A stretch of 64,000 bases of DNA from Clostridiales bacterium (GCA_012523405.1 JAAYIN010000072.1:1-64000); one strand, 5' to 3'; positions 51,236 to 60,599 are shown, counted from the first letter of the stretch. The notes: generated by a model not told the origin, from the letters alone. Made by a program: numbers and translations.

Positions 51236-52416
51236 CCCGCCTTCTCGTCCATGGTCTTGAGCTTGGTGAAGATCATGCGGCCTGCGCTGGTTTGTAGGAC
51301 GGTGGTAACGACGACGGCGGCGCTTTCCCCGACGTAGCGGCGACCGTTTTCAACGACGATCATAGTGCCGTCATCGAGGTATGCAACGCCTTGTCCGGGC
51401 TCTTTGCCCTCGCGCACGATTTGCACGGTGAGCTCTTCACCTGCCATGAGCATGGGCTTGATGGCGTTGGCGAGATCGTTGATGTTCAGAACGCTGATGC
51501 CGGTAACGCCTGCGACCTTGTTGAGGTTGTAGTCGTTGGTGACAACGGTTGCGCCGAGGTCACGGCATAGACGGAGGAGCTTGACGTCGACTTCGTCGAT
51601 GTCGTGGTAGTCGGTTTCGTTGATGATAATGGGGTTTTTAAGCTCTTGCTGGAGCTTGGTGAGGACGTCAAGACCGCGGCGACCACGCGCGCGCCGGAGG
51701 GAATCCCCGCTGTCGGCGATATGACGCAGTTCTGCGAGAACGAACTCGGGTACGATGAGGTCGCCTTCGATAAAGCCTGTTTTGACGATGTCTAGGATGC
51801 GCCCGTCAATGATGACGGAGGTGTCAAGAAGCTTGCTTGGTGCACCTGCGGGCTTGAGGGTTGGATCATCGTCGGCCTCGTCATCGTCATCAAGGAGAAA
51901 GGAGCTGTCGTCGATGAGGGAGGATGCACCATGCTTTTGCAGACGCTTGCGAAGCTTGCTTAGGCGTTTGCTGCTGCTGTTGTAGCGGCGATAACCGATC
52001 TGCATGCCAATGTAGCCGATGACGACATAGGTCAGTGCGCTAAAGGTAACGGTTGCGAGGCTTGCACCAGCGGATAAAATAAGCTGGGTTAAAAGTGCGG
52101 CAACGGCAAGACCCATAATAAGCCCGAATGTAGTCAGCATGATTTGCTGGGTTGGCATGGAATCCCAGTGATGCTCAATGATGGAGATCAGCTTCATGGT
52201 GCGCTTGATGATGCCGGCGGATAGAAAGAAAAACACAATCGCTCCGGTAAAGCAAAGGGCGAGATAAATGAGGACGGGTGAGTGATTGGCGGCAATTTCA
52301 GGCTGCCATCGATAAATGGCGGACAAAATTAATGCGCCCAGCGCCGCGCCAAGACCCGCTCCCAGCACAGTAATTAAGAAACGCATCAATTTTTCGAGCG
52401 TCTTGTTTTTGATCAT
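51232..52416 (-). CDS. PIN/TRAM domain membrane protein (YacL-like)
   Basis: 394 residues. Four membrane spans (starting FLITVLGAGLGAALGALIL) are followed by an acidic linker (about residues 165-185) and a PIN ribonuclease domain (LLDTSVIIDGRILDI with conserved acidic residues, DVKLLRLCRDLGATVVTNDYNLNKVA). A TRAM RNA-binding domain closes the protein (EGKEPGQGVAYLDDGTMIVVENGRRYVGESAAVVVTTVLQTSAGRMIF). YacL-type proteins are conserved next to radA in Firmicutes, as here. They probably process or degrade RNA at the membrane. Confidence 0.93.
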   Translation of the reverse strand: MIKNKTLEKLMRFLITVLGAGLGAALGALILSAIYRWQPEIAANHSPVLIYLALCFTGAIVFFFLSAGIIKRTMKLISIIEHHWDSMPTQQIMLTTFGLIMGLAVAALLTQLILSAGASLATVTFSALTYVVIGYIGMQIGYRRYNSSSKRLSKLRKRLQKHGASSLIDDSSFLLDDDDEADDDPTLKPAGAPSKLLDTSVIIDGRILDIVKTGFIEGDLIVPEFVLAELRHIADSGDSLRRARGRRGLDVLTKLQQELKNPIIINETDYHDIDEVDVKLLRLCRDLGATVVTNDYNLNKVAGVTGISVLNINDLANAIKPMLMAGEELTVQIVREGKEPGQGVAYLDDGTMIVVENGRRYVGESAAVVVTTVLQTSAGRMIFTKLKTMDEKAG

Positions 52417-52457
52417 AGATATAACCTGCCTTCAAATTTGTGGGGAGAGGAAAGATC

Positions 52458-53834
52458 TTAATTAGAAACTACGGCGAGCGCCTGCATGAGGGTGTCAACG
52501 CCTGTCATTTGTACGCCATCGATGGGGCGAATGTTTTTGAGGTTTTGTTTGGGCAAAAGAATCTCGGTAAATCCGAGACGAACGCATTCAGCGACGCGGC
52601 GCTCGGCTTGTGCAACGGGGCGCACCTCACCGCAAAGGCCCACCTCGCCCATGACCGATAGTTTGCCCGATAGCGTGAAGCCAGCGAGGCTTGATGCAAC
52701 GGCGATGCATACGGCAAGGTCAGCGGCGGGGTCTGATAGAGCAAGACCGCCTGCTACGTTGATGTATACATCCTGATCAAAGAGCTTTTTGCCTGCACGC
52801 TTTTCCATGACGGCGAGCAGCAAAGCAATACGCCCTGAGTCCATGCCGCCGACGGTGCGCTTTGGCACGGAATAAAAGGAACGCGATGCGAGCGCTTGTA
52901 GGTCGCATAGGATTGGTCTGCTGCCCTGTAGGGTGCAGAAAACAACGCTGCCGCTCGCGCCGCGCGCACGCTGGCTGAGCAAGCTCTCGCTTGGGTTTGG
53001 AACGGGGATCATGCCTTCTGTGCGCATTTCAAACACGCCTAGTTCGTTGACGGAACCAAAGCGGTTTTTGACGGCGCGAAGAAGCCTGTATTCGTGTTGT
53101 CGGTCGCCTTCAAAGTATAAAACGGCATCCACCATATGTTCGAGAATTCGCGGTCCTGCGAGGCTGCCTTCCTTGGTCACATGGCCAACGATAAATACCG
53201 CTGTGCCTGTTTCCTTGGCGAAGCGAACGATCGCACCTGCGCTTTGGCGAACTTGGGATACGCTGCCGGGCGCGCTTGCGCTGTCCTGGGATACCATGGT
53301 CTGGATACTATCGATCACAAGGACGTCGGGCTTTAGGCGCTCGCATCGGGTGAGGATGCTTTCCACGTCGTTTTCAGCGAGGACGTATAGCTTGTCCTGC
53401 CTGATTTTGATACGCGAGGCACGCATCTTAAGCTGCCGAGTGCTTTCCTCGCCGCTGGCGTAGAGCACGCAGCAACGCTCGCTGAGCGCGCCCGCTACTT
53501 GCAGGAGGAGCGTACTCTTTCCGATGCCGGGATCGCCGCCGATGAGAATGGCACTGCCTGGAACCAGCCCGCCGCCAAGCACGCGATCCAGCTCCTCATT
53601 GCCTGTGGTGGAGCGTGGCTCTTGCTTTTCTTCGATCTGGTCGAGGGTGACGATTTCACTTTTTTGCGCGGTTTGATACTTTGCTGCTTTTTCAGCGGTT
53701 TTACTTGTTACGGTCTGTGTGTTCTTACGCTCCTCAAAGGTATTCCACTCGCCGCATTCAGGGCAGCAGCCCAGCCAGCGTAGGGTTTCATACCCACATG
53801 AGGCGCATACGTAGCAGGTTTTTTCCTTGGCCAA
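52458..53834 (-). CDS. radA: DNA repair protein RadA/Sms
   Basis: 458 residues with a TTG start at 53834 and AGGAGTG ahead. It has an N-terminal zinc finger (CYVCASCGYETLRWLGCCPECGEW), RecA-like ATPase with GGDPGIGKSTL, the RadA-specific KNRFG motif, and a C-terminal Lon-protease-like domain (DVYINVAGGLALSDPAADLAV). It drives branch migration of recombination intermediates. It is 41 bases upstream of the PIN/TRAM gene and cotranscribed with it. Confidence 0.97.
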   Translation of the reverse strand: MAKEKTCYVCASCGYETLRWLGCCPECGEWNTFEERKNTQTVTSKTAEKAAKYQTAQKSEIVTLDQIEEKQEPRSTTGNEELDRVLGGGLVPGSAILIGGDPGIGKSTLLLQVAGALSERCCVLYASGEESTRQLKMRASRIKIRQDKLYVLAENDVESILTRCERLKPDVLVIDSIQTMVSQDSASAPGSVSQVRQSAGAIVRFAKETGTAVFIVGHVTKEGSLAGPRILEHMVDAVLYFEGDRQHEYRLLRAVKNRFGSVNELGVFEMRTEGMIPVPNPSESLLSQRARGASGSVVFCTLQGSRPILCDLQALASRSFYSVPKRTVGGMDSGRIALLLAVMEKRAGKKLFDQDVYINVAGGLALSDPAADLAVCIAVASSLAGFTLSGKLSVMGEVGLCGEVRPVAQAERRVAECVRLGFTEILLPKQNLKNIRPIDGVQMTGVDTLMQALAVVSN

Positions 53835-54302
53835 GGGGTCACTCCTGTTCCGCCGCTAAGCGCGGCATACGGTTGCCGCGGATGAGCTTGTCCCAATCAT
53901 AAACCATTGAGAATCGCCATGCCATGACAACCTTGAGGGAATTGTGTCGAAGCGGGAGATAATCGTTCGCCGCATATCGACAGATAATTGCAATATGATA
54001 TACATAAACAGTATAACATAAATAAGGAGCCGATTCATCTGAAAATTGTTCTTATTTACAATGCGTTCATTTTGTTGCAGTTGCAACGAAAAAGCAAACA
54101 ATCGCAGCAAAATCTGCACTTGCATGAAGGCGGCAAACGACAATCCTCACTGCTAATTTTGCGGCAAAATGAGCAAACTAGGATTGGTCTGGTCAAATGC
54201 AGGGCAGAAGTGAAAAGTTTACGTTTGTAGACCCGAAAATCTGTTGACTTCACGCAGTGGCTACCCTATCATGAAAGGGTAGTATTTGAGGGGGTGACTG
54301 AA
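53835..54302. other. Divergent intergenic region between radA and the 54303 gene
   Basis: About 470 AT-rich bases without a credible gene. Visible structure is limited to an imperfect palindrome around 54072-54094 (TTTTGTTGCA / TGCAACGAAAA) and a small hairpin CTACCCT/AGGGTAG at 54261-54282, just before the ribosome site of the next gene. Promoters of both neighbours must be here, but I could not fix them with confidence. Confidence 0.5.
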
Positions 54303-55379
54303 ATGGCGAGGCGAAAAGAGTCCTATATCTTTACCTCTGAAAAGAAGAAAAGCGGCTTTTTCGGCAATTTTTTGATGGTGGTGCTGATGCTGCTTGCCGT
54401 TGCGATTACGTGTATTTTGCTCAATGTAGCGTCCAATAGCAAGGTGCTTTTGAATCAGGAAAAGGTATCCATTATGTCGCTTGATAAGACGTATGAAGGC
54501 TTTAGCGTGCTGCATATCAGCGACCTTCAAGCATCAAGCATGGGGCAGGACTATGATACGTGGAAGGGTTTGCTGAATGCAAAGACCTACCATGCGGTGG
54601 TGCTGAGCGGGGATATGGTCGGGCTGACGGGCGACTATGCGCCGCTTGTATCGCTGATCGGGATTTTGACGGAGCTGAATGCAAAGGCACCGATTTACTT
54701 TGTCGCAGGCGATGAAGACCCGGCGCCGATTGTGTCCACGGTCACAACAAGCGAGCTTGCGCCTTGGGTTCAGGAGGCACAGAAGGCGGGCGCAATCTAC
54801 CTTGATGCACCCATCAGCCAAGCGGTGGGTAAAAAGACGGTCTGGTTTGTGCCCGAGTATCTGTATAGCATTGACGCCAGCGGTATGGCGAGCGTGCTTG
54901 AGGTACAGAAAACGAACATGGAAGCGGACGGCAAGCAGTACGATATGCAGGGCGCAGAGGCGTATCAATCGCTGGGTCAGCGAATCGATACGATGAATAA
55001 AACAACTGAAGCGATCAAGACAATGCTGAGCACGGATATCCAAATCGCGGTGTCCCACGTACCGCTGGATAGCGACTATATTCGAACCTCGCTTGAATGG
55101 GCGGATACGGAAAAGGTGTTTAACTTTAGAAATATCAGCCTGCTGCTTGCGGGGCATTATTGCGGCGGCCAGTGGCGTGTGCCAAGACAAGGTCCGCTGT
55201 ACGTGCCCGAGTTTGGCTGGATGCCGGAGGATGACGGGATTGTGGGGATGCAGCGCGTCAATAGCATCAACCAGTATATTTCGGGCGGCATTGGGGCAAG
55301 CGATATCTATCCGATGAAGGGGCGTATGTTCAATACCCCAAGCATCACGATACTCAAGTTGACGGCGCGTATTGAGTAG
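54303..55379 (+). CDS. Membrane-anchored metallophosphoesterase-fold protein, degenerate active site
   Basis: 358 residues from ATG 54303, with GAGGGGGTG ahead. One N-terminal membrane span (FLMVVLMLLAVAITCILLNV) then a calcineurin-like fold: VLHISDLQAS, VVLSGDMVGL, FVAGDEDP, IAVSHVP and LAGHYCGGQW. In active YkuE-type enzymes these are SDLH, GDxxD, GNHD/E, HxP and GHTHGGQ. The Gln for His, Asp-Glu for Asn-His and Cys for His changes remove several metal ligands, so it may no longer be a phosphatase. The next gene begins 16 bases later. Confidence 0.8.
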   Translation: MARRKESYIFTSEKKKSGFFGNFLMVVLMLLAVAITCILLNVASNSKVLLNQEKVSIMSLDKTYEGFSVLHISDLQASSMGQDYDTWKGLLNAKTYHAVVLSGDMVGLTGDYAPLVSLIGILTELNAKAPIYFVAGDEDPAPIVSTVTTSELAPWVQEAQKAGAIYLDAPISQAVGKKTVWFVPEYLYSIDASGMASVLEVQKTNMEADGKQYDMQGAEAYQSLGQRIDTMNKTTEAIKTMLSTDIQIAVSHVPLDSDYIRTSLEWADTEKVFNFRNISLLLAGHYCGGQWRVPRQGPLYVPEFGWMPEDDGIVGMQRVNSINQYISGGIGASDIYPMKGRMFNTPSITILKLTARIE

Positions 55380-55395
55380 TAAAGGAGTCCTGATT

Positions 55396-55899
55396 TTGAA
55401 GAAATTTCACCCGATTCTCGTGTTGGTTTGTGCGGTTGCGATTGCAGCGGGCGGCATGTTGCTGCTGGGTAATTTGGGGCTGCCAAAGGAGGATTATAAT
55501 CCATCGTATACGCAGACAGGAGAGCTGCTGCGGTTTTTGAGGGATGGAGAAACCTTCCGTTTGAGCGACGCATTCACGCAGGAATGGGACTCGGTGCAAT
55601 TCGCAGCAGCTACGGAAAACTTGCAGCCCATGGAGCAGCAGGAGCTGTATCAGCATGACGCAGGCTTCACAGCAATAGGCGAAAATGATGCGCTGATGGT
55701 GCTGTGGCGTAAGGATCAGATCGCGCTAATGCTGCCGCTGCCTAGGCAAAGAGACGGGTATCCAAGATTTTTGGATGCAACGGGGAATGATACGTTTGAA
55801 ATCTCAAGGGAGAATGCACAATTCCTGTGCACGTTCGTGCCAAGCGAGGACGGCGGCAGCGGGTACTACGAATGCAGCGTGGCGGGCGAGCAGCTGTGA
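55396..55899 (+). CDS. Uncharacterised single-span protein
   Basis: About 167 residues from TTG 55396, with AAGGAG ahead. After the start, KKFHPILVLVCAVAIAAGGMLLLGNL is an N-terminal anchor or signal sequence; the Cys is not in a proper lipobox. The rest is soluble (TGELLRFLRDGETFRLSDAFTQEW ... FLCTFVPSEDGGSGYYEC), presumably outside the cell. I do not recognise it. It is cotranscribed with the degenerate phosphoesterase and probably acts with it. Confidence 0.65.
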   Translation: MKKFHPILVLVCAVAIAAGGMLLLGNLGLPKEDYNPSYTQTGELLRFLRDGETFRLSDAFTQEWDSVQFAAATENLQPMEQQELYQHDAGFTAIGENDALMVLWRKDQIALMLPLPRQRDGYPRFLDATGNDTFEISRENAQFLCTFVPSEDGGSGYYECSVAGEQL

Positions 55900-55941
55900 G
55901 GCTGCGGACCGCCTGAAAACATATAGTCGGAGGGTTATGTC

Positions 55942-56688
55942 ATGTATACCAAGGAGGACTTGCTCAATCACCTGTGCGCGCTCGGGATCGATCCAAAGGG
56001 CACGCTTTTTGTCCATTCGTCCTATAAAGCGATAGGTGAGGTGGAAGGGCGAGCGGATACGGTGCTGGATGCACTCATGCAGTATATGCACGAGGGTTTG
56101 CTGGCGGTGCCGACGCACACATGGGATAATGTCGGGAAACAAAACCCCGTGATGGATGTACTTCATACGCCGTCATGCATTGGCGTGCTGACGGAACTAT
56201 TTCGAAAAAGAGAAAAGGTGCATCGCTCGCTTCACCCGACCCATTCGGTGGCGGCTGCGGGGAAGGATGCGGAAGCTTTTGTTGCTGGGGAGGAGAAAAT
56301 CCAGACGCCCTGCGGCAAGGGCGGTGTATACGATAAACTTCGGGAGCGAGATGCTCAAATTCTGCTGATTGGCGTTAACTTCTCGCGCAATACCTTTGTG
56401 CATGGCATAGAGGAATGGGATGGCGCGGTTGGCTCGATCTCTAAGGAGAAAACTGACCTGTATGTGATCAATCATGAAGGCAGGCGGATGTACACGCCCC
56501 AATATCGCCACTGTGCGCCGCTGGGCTCGGAGACATTTCCCAAGCTGGAAGCGCTCGCACTGCAAACGGGTATATTGACAATGGGACGCTTTGGCGATGC
56601 AACAGGCCGCGTGATGAGAGCAGAGCCGCTGCGGGAGATGGTCGCCAAAATCCTCAAGGAGGATCCAAGCTACCTGCTTCGCTACTGA
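55942..56688 (+). CDS. AAC(3)-family aminoglycoside N-acetyltransferase-like protein
   Basis: 248 residues; GGAGG ahead. The family marks are FVHSSYKAIGEVEG, LLAVPTHTW, HRSLHPTHSVAAAGK and TPCGKGGVYDKL. The His and Glu of the catalytic centre appear to be in place (HPTHS, GIEEWDGA). Members acetylate the 3-amino group of aminoglycosides, or act on bacillithiol-related or other compounds (YokD-like). Resistance is therefore possible but not certain. It is followed by repeats and a terminator. Confidence 0.87.
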   Translation: MYTKEDLLNHLCALGIDPKGTLFVHSSYKAIGEVEGRADTVLDALMQYMHEGLLAVPTHTWDNVGKQNPVMDVLHTPSCIGVLTELFRKREKVHRSLHPTHSVAAAGKDAEAFVAGEEKIQTPCGKGGVYDKLRERDAQILLIGVNFSRNTFVHGIEEWDGAVGSISKEKTDLYVINHEGRRMYTPQYRHCAPLGSETFPKLEALALQTGILTMGRFGDATGRVMRAEPLREMVAKILKEDPSYLLRY

Positions 56689-56721
56689 GCGTCCTCACGG
56701 CGGAAAAGCTCGGGCTGTCGC

Positions 56722-56875
56722 CCTTTTAATGCACTAAATTCTTGTTCGCGATGCTTACGGTCAGGGATTTGCGTAGGGAACCCTTGCTACGCAAGGTCCC
56801 CAAAGCACCGGGGCTGTCGCCCTTCTATTGTCGCTGGTTTCGGATTGTTGATCAGAGGGGGCTTCGCCCATTTCA
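56722..56875 (+). repeat. Dispersed intergenic repeat, copy C
   Basis: It matches the block at 26584-26743 in the same orientation: cttttaatgcac, gtagggaacccttgctacg, accggggct, ttctattgtcgctggtttc and CTTCGCCC. It follows the acetyltransferase stop. Confidence 0.78.
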
Positions 56876-56911
56876 TCTCGCCTCTCCGATACCTCCTTGG
56901 AGTTTCACCTG

Positions 56912-56948
56912 AAGGGACTGTTGCTATTGTTTTGCAACAGTCCCTTTT
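56912..56948 (+). terminator. Strong terminator before the sigF operon
   Basis: AAGGGACTGTTGC and GCAACAGTCCCTT form a 13-bp perfect stem followed by TT. It insulates the sporulation operon. The following ~170 bases (56950-57119) hold another GC-rich repeat block with no gene. Confidence 0.88.
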
Positions 56949-57119
56949 ACGATGCATAATTATCTCCCCCCCACTCTTCCACCCCCTCCATCTCCACCCA
57001 TTGTCCAGCGAAGCAAGGACAATAATGGGTCAAGGGTCCAGACCCTTGCGGGGGTACAGGGGGCAGAGTCCCCTGTCGAATGAATGTGGCGGAAAGTGCA
57101 TAATCTCCTAAAATTCGGC

Positions 57120-57149
57120 AAAGGATAAGAGTGATAGGTATACGAAAAG
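57120..57149 (+). promoter_or_regulatory. Candidate sigma-H promoter of the spoIIA operon
   Basis: AAAGGATAA (57120-57128) fits the sigma-H -35 element RnAGGAwWW. After 12 bp, TACGAAAAG (57141-57149) is a weaker match to the -10 element RnnGAATww. The position fits the known sigma-H control of spoIIAA. Confidence 0.6.
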
Positions 57150-57181
57150 GATAGTTTAGTACAGGAAACGGAGGTTACGCC

Positions 57182-57508
57182 ATGCAAAGAGCAAAGCCGC
57201 TGCGGGATGCTGTGACGGTGGTGATTGCGGGAGAACTGGATCATTTCGCCGCACCGCAGATAAGACACGAACTGGATCAAATCGTAGGGGATCCAAACGT
57301 GATTCATTTGGTGCTGGATTTGGAGAACCTAACATTTATGGACTCATCGGGAATCGGTGTGCTGCTTGGTAGGCTGCGAGCGCTTCAGGCGCGCGGAGGA
57401 ACGCTGAGCGTAAAAAATATGCAGCCCCCGATTGAAAAGCTGTTTAGGCTTTCGGGACTGCAAAGGGTTATTGGTGTGGAAGAAAATAAAAAAGGAGGGC
57501 GGCTGTAA
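57182..57508 (+). CDS. spoIIAA: Anti-anti-sigma factor SpoIIAA
   Basis: 108 residues, GGAGG ahead. It is a STAS domain with VVIAGELDHFAAPQIRHELDQI and the phosphorylated serine in LTFMDSSGIGVLLGR. In the forespore, dephosphorylated SpoIIAA binds SpoIIAB and frees sigma-F. It overlaps the next start by one base (TAATG). Confidence 0.95.
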   Translation: MQRAKPLRDAVTVVIAGELDHFAAPQIRHELDQIVGDPNVIHLVLDLENLTFMDSSGIGVLLGRLRALQARGGTLSVKNMQPPIEKLFRLSGLQRVIGVEENKKGGRL

Positions 57509-57975
57509 TGCAGAATAGAATGGAACTTACCTTCACTGCGTGCCCGCAGAACGAAGCATTTGCACGCGTAGCAATTGCTGCCTTTGCGGTGCAACTCAAC
57601 CCCACATTGCCGGAAATGGCGGATATCAAGACGGCGGTGAGCGAGGCGGTGACCAATGCGATTGTGCATGGGTACCAGGGGGAAGATAATGGAACGGTGA
57701 AGATGAGCGCGGAGTATGGCGATAGACGGATGCTGATGGTGACGGTGGAGGACGACGGATGCGGAATCGCGGATATTGCGGCGGCGATGCAGCCGTTTTA
57801 CTCGACGGGTGATGGCTCTGAAAGAAGCGGCATGGGGTTTTGCGTGATGCAAACGTTCATGGACGCGGTGGATGTGGATAGCGTGATCGGCAAGGGAACG
57901 ACCGTGACTATGCGCAAATACATCACAGGTGAGGTGGGACTTCACCGTGAGCGAATGCTTGACGAAATTGGCTGA
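57508..57975 (+). CDS. spoIIAB: Anti-sigma-F factor SpoIIAB
   Basis: 155 residues. It is a GHKL-type kinase with N-box EAVTNAIVHGY, G1 box DDGCGIAD and G2 GMGFCVMQTFMDAV. It phosphorylates SpoIIAA and holds sigma-F inactive. It overlaps the sigF start by 29 bases, which is long but keeps expression balanced. Confidence 0.95.
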   Translation: MQNRMELTFTACPQNEAFARVAIAAFAVQLNPTLPEMADIKTAVSEAVTNAIVHGYQGEDNGTVKMSAEYGDRRMLMVTVEDDGCGIADIAAAMQPFYSTGDGSERSGMGFCVMQTFMDAVDVDSVIGKGTTVTMRKYITGEVGLHRERMLDEIG

Positions 57976-58618
57976 TACGGCACATGGCGAAAGGCAGCAT
58001 TACGGGCTGGCGGTGTATTGCGCGCGCCGCTTTTATGGCCGTGGGGTGCCGCGCGAAGAACTGATAGGCGAAGCGGAAGCAGCGCTGCTGTGGGCAGCGA
58101 GTCGGTTTGACGAAAGCCGCGGGACACGCTTTTCGACGTATGCGATCCCGTTTGTGCTGGGCGCGTTGCGTGAACTGTGCAGAAAAGCCGCGCCTATGCA
58201 TATTCCCAGAAATGACCTTCGGGTGCTGAGCGCGGCTGAACATGCGCGCGAAACACTGCGCCATCAGTCAGGGCGTGAGCCAACAATAGGCGAGCTTGGC
58301 GATGCGGTCGGGGTGGAGCCTGAACGCCTGAGCATGATGCTCGCAGCTCGCGAGCGCATGCAAAAAGTAGAAGGTGATGTGGATCCAAAGGATCTGAGCG
58401 CTGCAAGCGATAAAGAAGGCTTTGAGGACTTGGTGCTTCTCAAGGATGTGATCGGAAGCCTCGGCAGACCGTATGCACAGGTGTTATGGCTGCGCTTTGG
58501 CGTGGGCTTTTCGCAAATGGAGGTGGCGCAGAGGCTGGGCATTTCCCAGTCGCAGCTGTCCAGATGGGAAAAATGCGGACGCGATATGCTCAGGGAAAAG
58601 CTGCAAGCGAGCGGCTGA
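57947..58618 (+). CDS. sigF: Sporulation sigma factor SigF
   Basis: 223 residues from GTG 57947 (GAGGTGGG ahead); an earlier in-frame GTG at 57929 lacks a ribosome site. Region 2 (LAVYCARRFYGRGVPREELIGEAEAALLWAASRFDESRGTRFSTYAIPFVLGALRELCR), region 3 and region 4 (RPYAQVLWLRFGVGFSQMEVAQRLGISQSQLSRWEK) are all present. It is the first forespore-specific sigma. YxxPFVLGAL differs from the usual IxGEIRRFLR wording but retains spacing. The order spoIIAA-spoIIAB-sigF is the standard operon. Confidence 0.94.
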   Translation: MSECLTKLADTAHGERQHYGLAVYCARRFYGRGVPREELIGEAEAALLWAASRFDESRGTRFSTYAIPFVLGALRELCRKAAPMHIPRNDLRVLSAAEHARETLRHQSGREPTIGELGDAVGVEPERLSMMLAARERMQKVEGDVDPKDLSAASDKEGFEDLVLLKDVIGSLGRPYAQVLWLRFGVGFSQMEVAQRLGISQSQLSRWEKCGRDMLREKLQASG

Positions 58619-58620
58619 TG

Positions 58621-60309
58621 CTATCGTTTGCCTTTGCTCGCGGTGAGGCTCTTTCGGCGAACGCCGCGGCCAAAGCCGATCGCAGGCGCTGCTGAATCTC
58701 TTCTGCGCAGAGGCGCAGCAGTGTGCTGCGGCTTGGTATATACGGCGCTTGTGATGGGCATTTGCCCAAAGTGCTTGGTGGGGAACCCGTCTTTTGGATT
58801 GAGCCAAATGAAGGGCTGAAGGGTGCTTAGCCCATTTTTAACGATGTAGGCATAAGCCCCTTCGTTCTTTTGTTCGTTGGTCATGATATGATGCGGCGGT
58901 ACGCCGTAGCTGGCAACGGCGGTTAGCAAGCGGCGCATAGGTACAGCGCGGACGATGGGACGCATGCTCTCTTTGATTTTGCTCAGCTCCGCTTCGTCCA
59001 GCGGCTCGCCCATTAACTCGATATGCCCGTTTTGGGTGTTGACAATGAGTCTGGAAAGCCAATTCTGCGCCTTGTCGCCTGCCATCATAAGCACGCGGTC
59101 AATCGCAGGAATCGCCCATTTCTTTGAGATGAGACTGCTCAGGCTTTCCTCGCCCTTCTCCTCCGCTAGGCATTCGAGAAATGCCGTGGAGTAGAGTAGC
59201 AGGCTGGACATATCCACCATATGCGCATAATACGGCGCAAGCGTGTTGCGCACTGCGATATCAGCAGGGAGCGTGGACAGGTGATAGACGCTGTCTCGCA
59301 GCTCGTCTGTTGCGGCGTAGTTTAGGCACATGCCCAAATGCAGCAGCGCGCCCATCCGCGGCACGAGATCGTCGCTGTTGAGGATGTGGTAGAGCGGATA
59401 GGATGCAGGGTCGTATAGCAGCCTGCCCGTTGCCACAGTGGGGGAGGCAAAGCCATAGCCTACCATGTTTTGCGGCAAAACGCCCCAGTCGGTCATCAGC
59501 CTATGCGTATAGATCTGCATCACCGCGCTGCCTTGGCTATGCCCCGCCATCCAAAGGCGGAAACGGCTGCTCCCGCTTTTCATTTCTGATAAAATATCGC
59601 CTAGTGTGAGCTTTTCCAGCTCAAGTGCTGAGGCGGTTTTTGGGAAAATAATGCTCTGTGCACCCTCTTCGAAGTACATGCAAAGCTGATGAAAGCCCTT
59701 ATGGAAGCCTTCCTCTGTGGTGAAGCGGAAGTTTGAAATCCAGTCGTAAAAGCGTTTGCCTGTGCCCATAAAGCCAATCGCGAGCAGGAACTGCCCGCCT
59801 TCCAGCTCATGCATCATGCAAACAGCCTTGATCGTGTCGCTCTTCTCGCGTTGACGAAATGCGCTCATGATCTGCGCTACTGGGTTTACCTCGCGAAGCG
59901 CAACCCTTGCCCTCAGCAGCCCAAGCGAGCTGATGAGGCTTTGCATGCGTTCGCCGCTCGCGCTGGAGTTATGCACAATTCCGCTTTGCAGTGAGTCATC
60001 GATTTGTATGGAAAAATCGTTCCATCCAGCTTCCATCCACGGGTCCAGCTCCAGCGTATACGTCATGCTCGCCAGTTCCAGCGAGAGCTCCGCAGCTTCC
60101 TTGCTAAACGGCGGGCGAAGACGGTAAAAAGGATCGCGCTCAAATGGGCATACGAGGCTTGACAGCTCGCTTAGGTCGCAGCCCGTAATCGGACCAACTC
60201 CTACTGCCTTATGCGCTTGCTCCTCCGTCTGCTCTACTGCGTCCTTTGCGGAGGCATCCTGATCAGGCGCAGCATCGCGATTAAAGTTGAAAAAAGAAAA
60301 ACGCGGCAT
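58621..60309 (-). CDS. Lipase class 3-like alpha/beta hydrolase
   Basis: About 562 residues from ATG 60309, preceded by AAGGAGG. The nucleophile elbow is WMAGHSQGSAVMQIYTHRL (GHSQG), with a candidate Asp and His in ILNSDDLVPRMGALLHLG as in lipase-3 proteins. There is no signal peptide. The N-terminal ~110 residues and C-terminal ~200 residues are not recognised; the tail is basic and low-complexity. It ends 3 bases from the sigF stop, convergent to it, so it may be a sporulation-period gene, which is only an inference. Confidence 0.78.
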   Translation of the reverse strand: MPRFSFFNFNRDAAPDQDASAKDAVEQTEEQAHKAVGVGPITGCDLSELSSLVCPFERDPFYRLRPPFSKEAAELSLELASMTYTLELDPWMEAGWNDFSIQIDDSLQSGIVHNSSASGERMQSLISSLGLLRARVALREVNPVAQIMSAFRQREKSDTIKAVCMMHELEGGQFLLAIGFMGTGKRFYDWISNFRFTTEEGFHKGFHQLCMYFEEGAQSIIFPKTASALELEKLTLGDILSEMKSGSSRFRLWMAGHSQGSAVMQIYTHRLMTDWGVLPQNMVGYGFASPTVATGRLLYDPASYPLYHILNSDDLVPRMGALLHLGMCLNYAATDELRDSVYHLSTLPADIAVRNTLAPYYAHMVDMSSLLLYSTAFLECLAEEKGEESLSSLISKKWAIPAIDRVLMMAGDKAQNWLSRLIVNTQNGHIELMGEPLDEAELSKIKESMRPIVRAVPMRRLLTAVASYGVPPHHIMTNEQKNEGAYAYIVKNGLSTLQPFIWLNPKDGFPTKHFGQMPITSAVYTKPQHTAAPLRRRDSAAPAIGFGRGVRRKSLTASKGKR

Positions 60310-60377
60310 TAATATTCGCCTCCTTTTCATTAGATTTACCAAATACACCCCTATTATATCAGATCATGTTCTGAAAA

Positions 60378-60450
60378 AAAAGGCAGGGGCGCCGCCTCCT
60401 GCATCCCCGCAAGGGGGGGCTTCGCCCACTTGTTTGACCCTTGATCCATG
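60378..60450 (-). repeat. GC-rich intergenic repeat
   Basis: ggcaggggcgcc, ccgcaaggggg and gcttcgccc elements like those at 57000-57070 and 26900. No gene is present in 60310-60599. Confidence 0.55.
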
Positions 60451-60540
60451 ATATTGTTGTTATTATAAAATGCCATTGGCTTGGGTTTGCTATCAGCAAA
60501 TAGAAACTTCGCACACCCCAACTATCTTGCTCATGAGAGC

Positions 60541-60568
60541 AAAATTGTCCGCACATCGTGCGGACAAT
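60541..60568 (-). terminator. Terminator of the second ECF sigma operon
   Basis: ATTGTCCGCAC and GTGCGGACAAT form an 11-bp perfect stem around ATC. On the reverse strand it is followed by TTTT, 30 bases after the stop of the anti-sigma-like gene. Confidence 0.85.
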
Positions 60569-60599
60569 AGCTTGTATATAATTGGTTGTGCTATCTCGT

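Noticed and set aside
55396-55480. Lipoprotein signal in the 55396 gene
   Set aside because: The cysteine in LVLVCAVAI lacks the small residues at -3 and -1 required for a lipobox.
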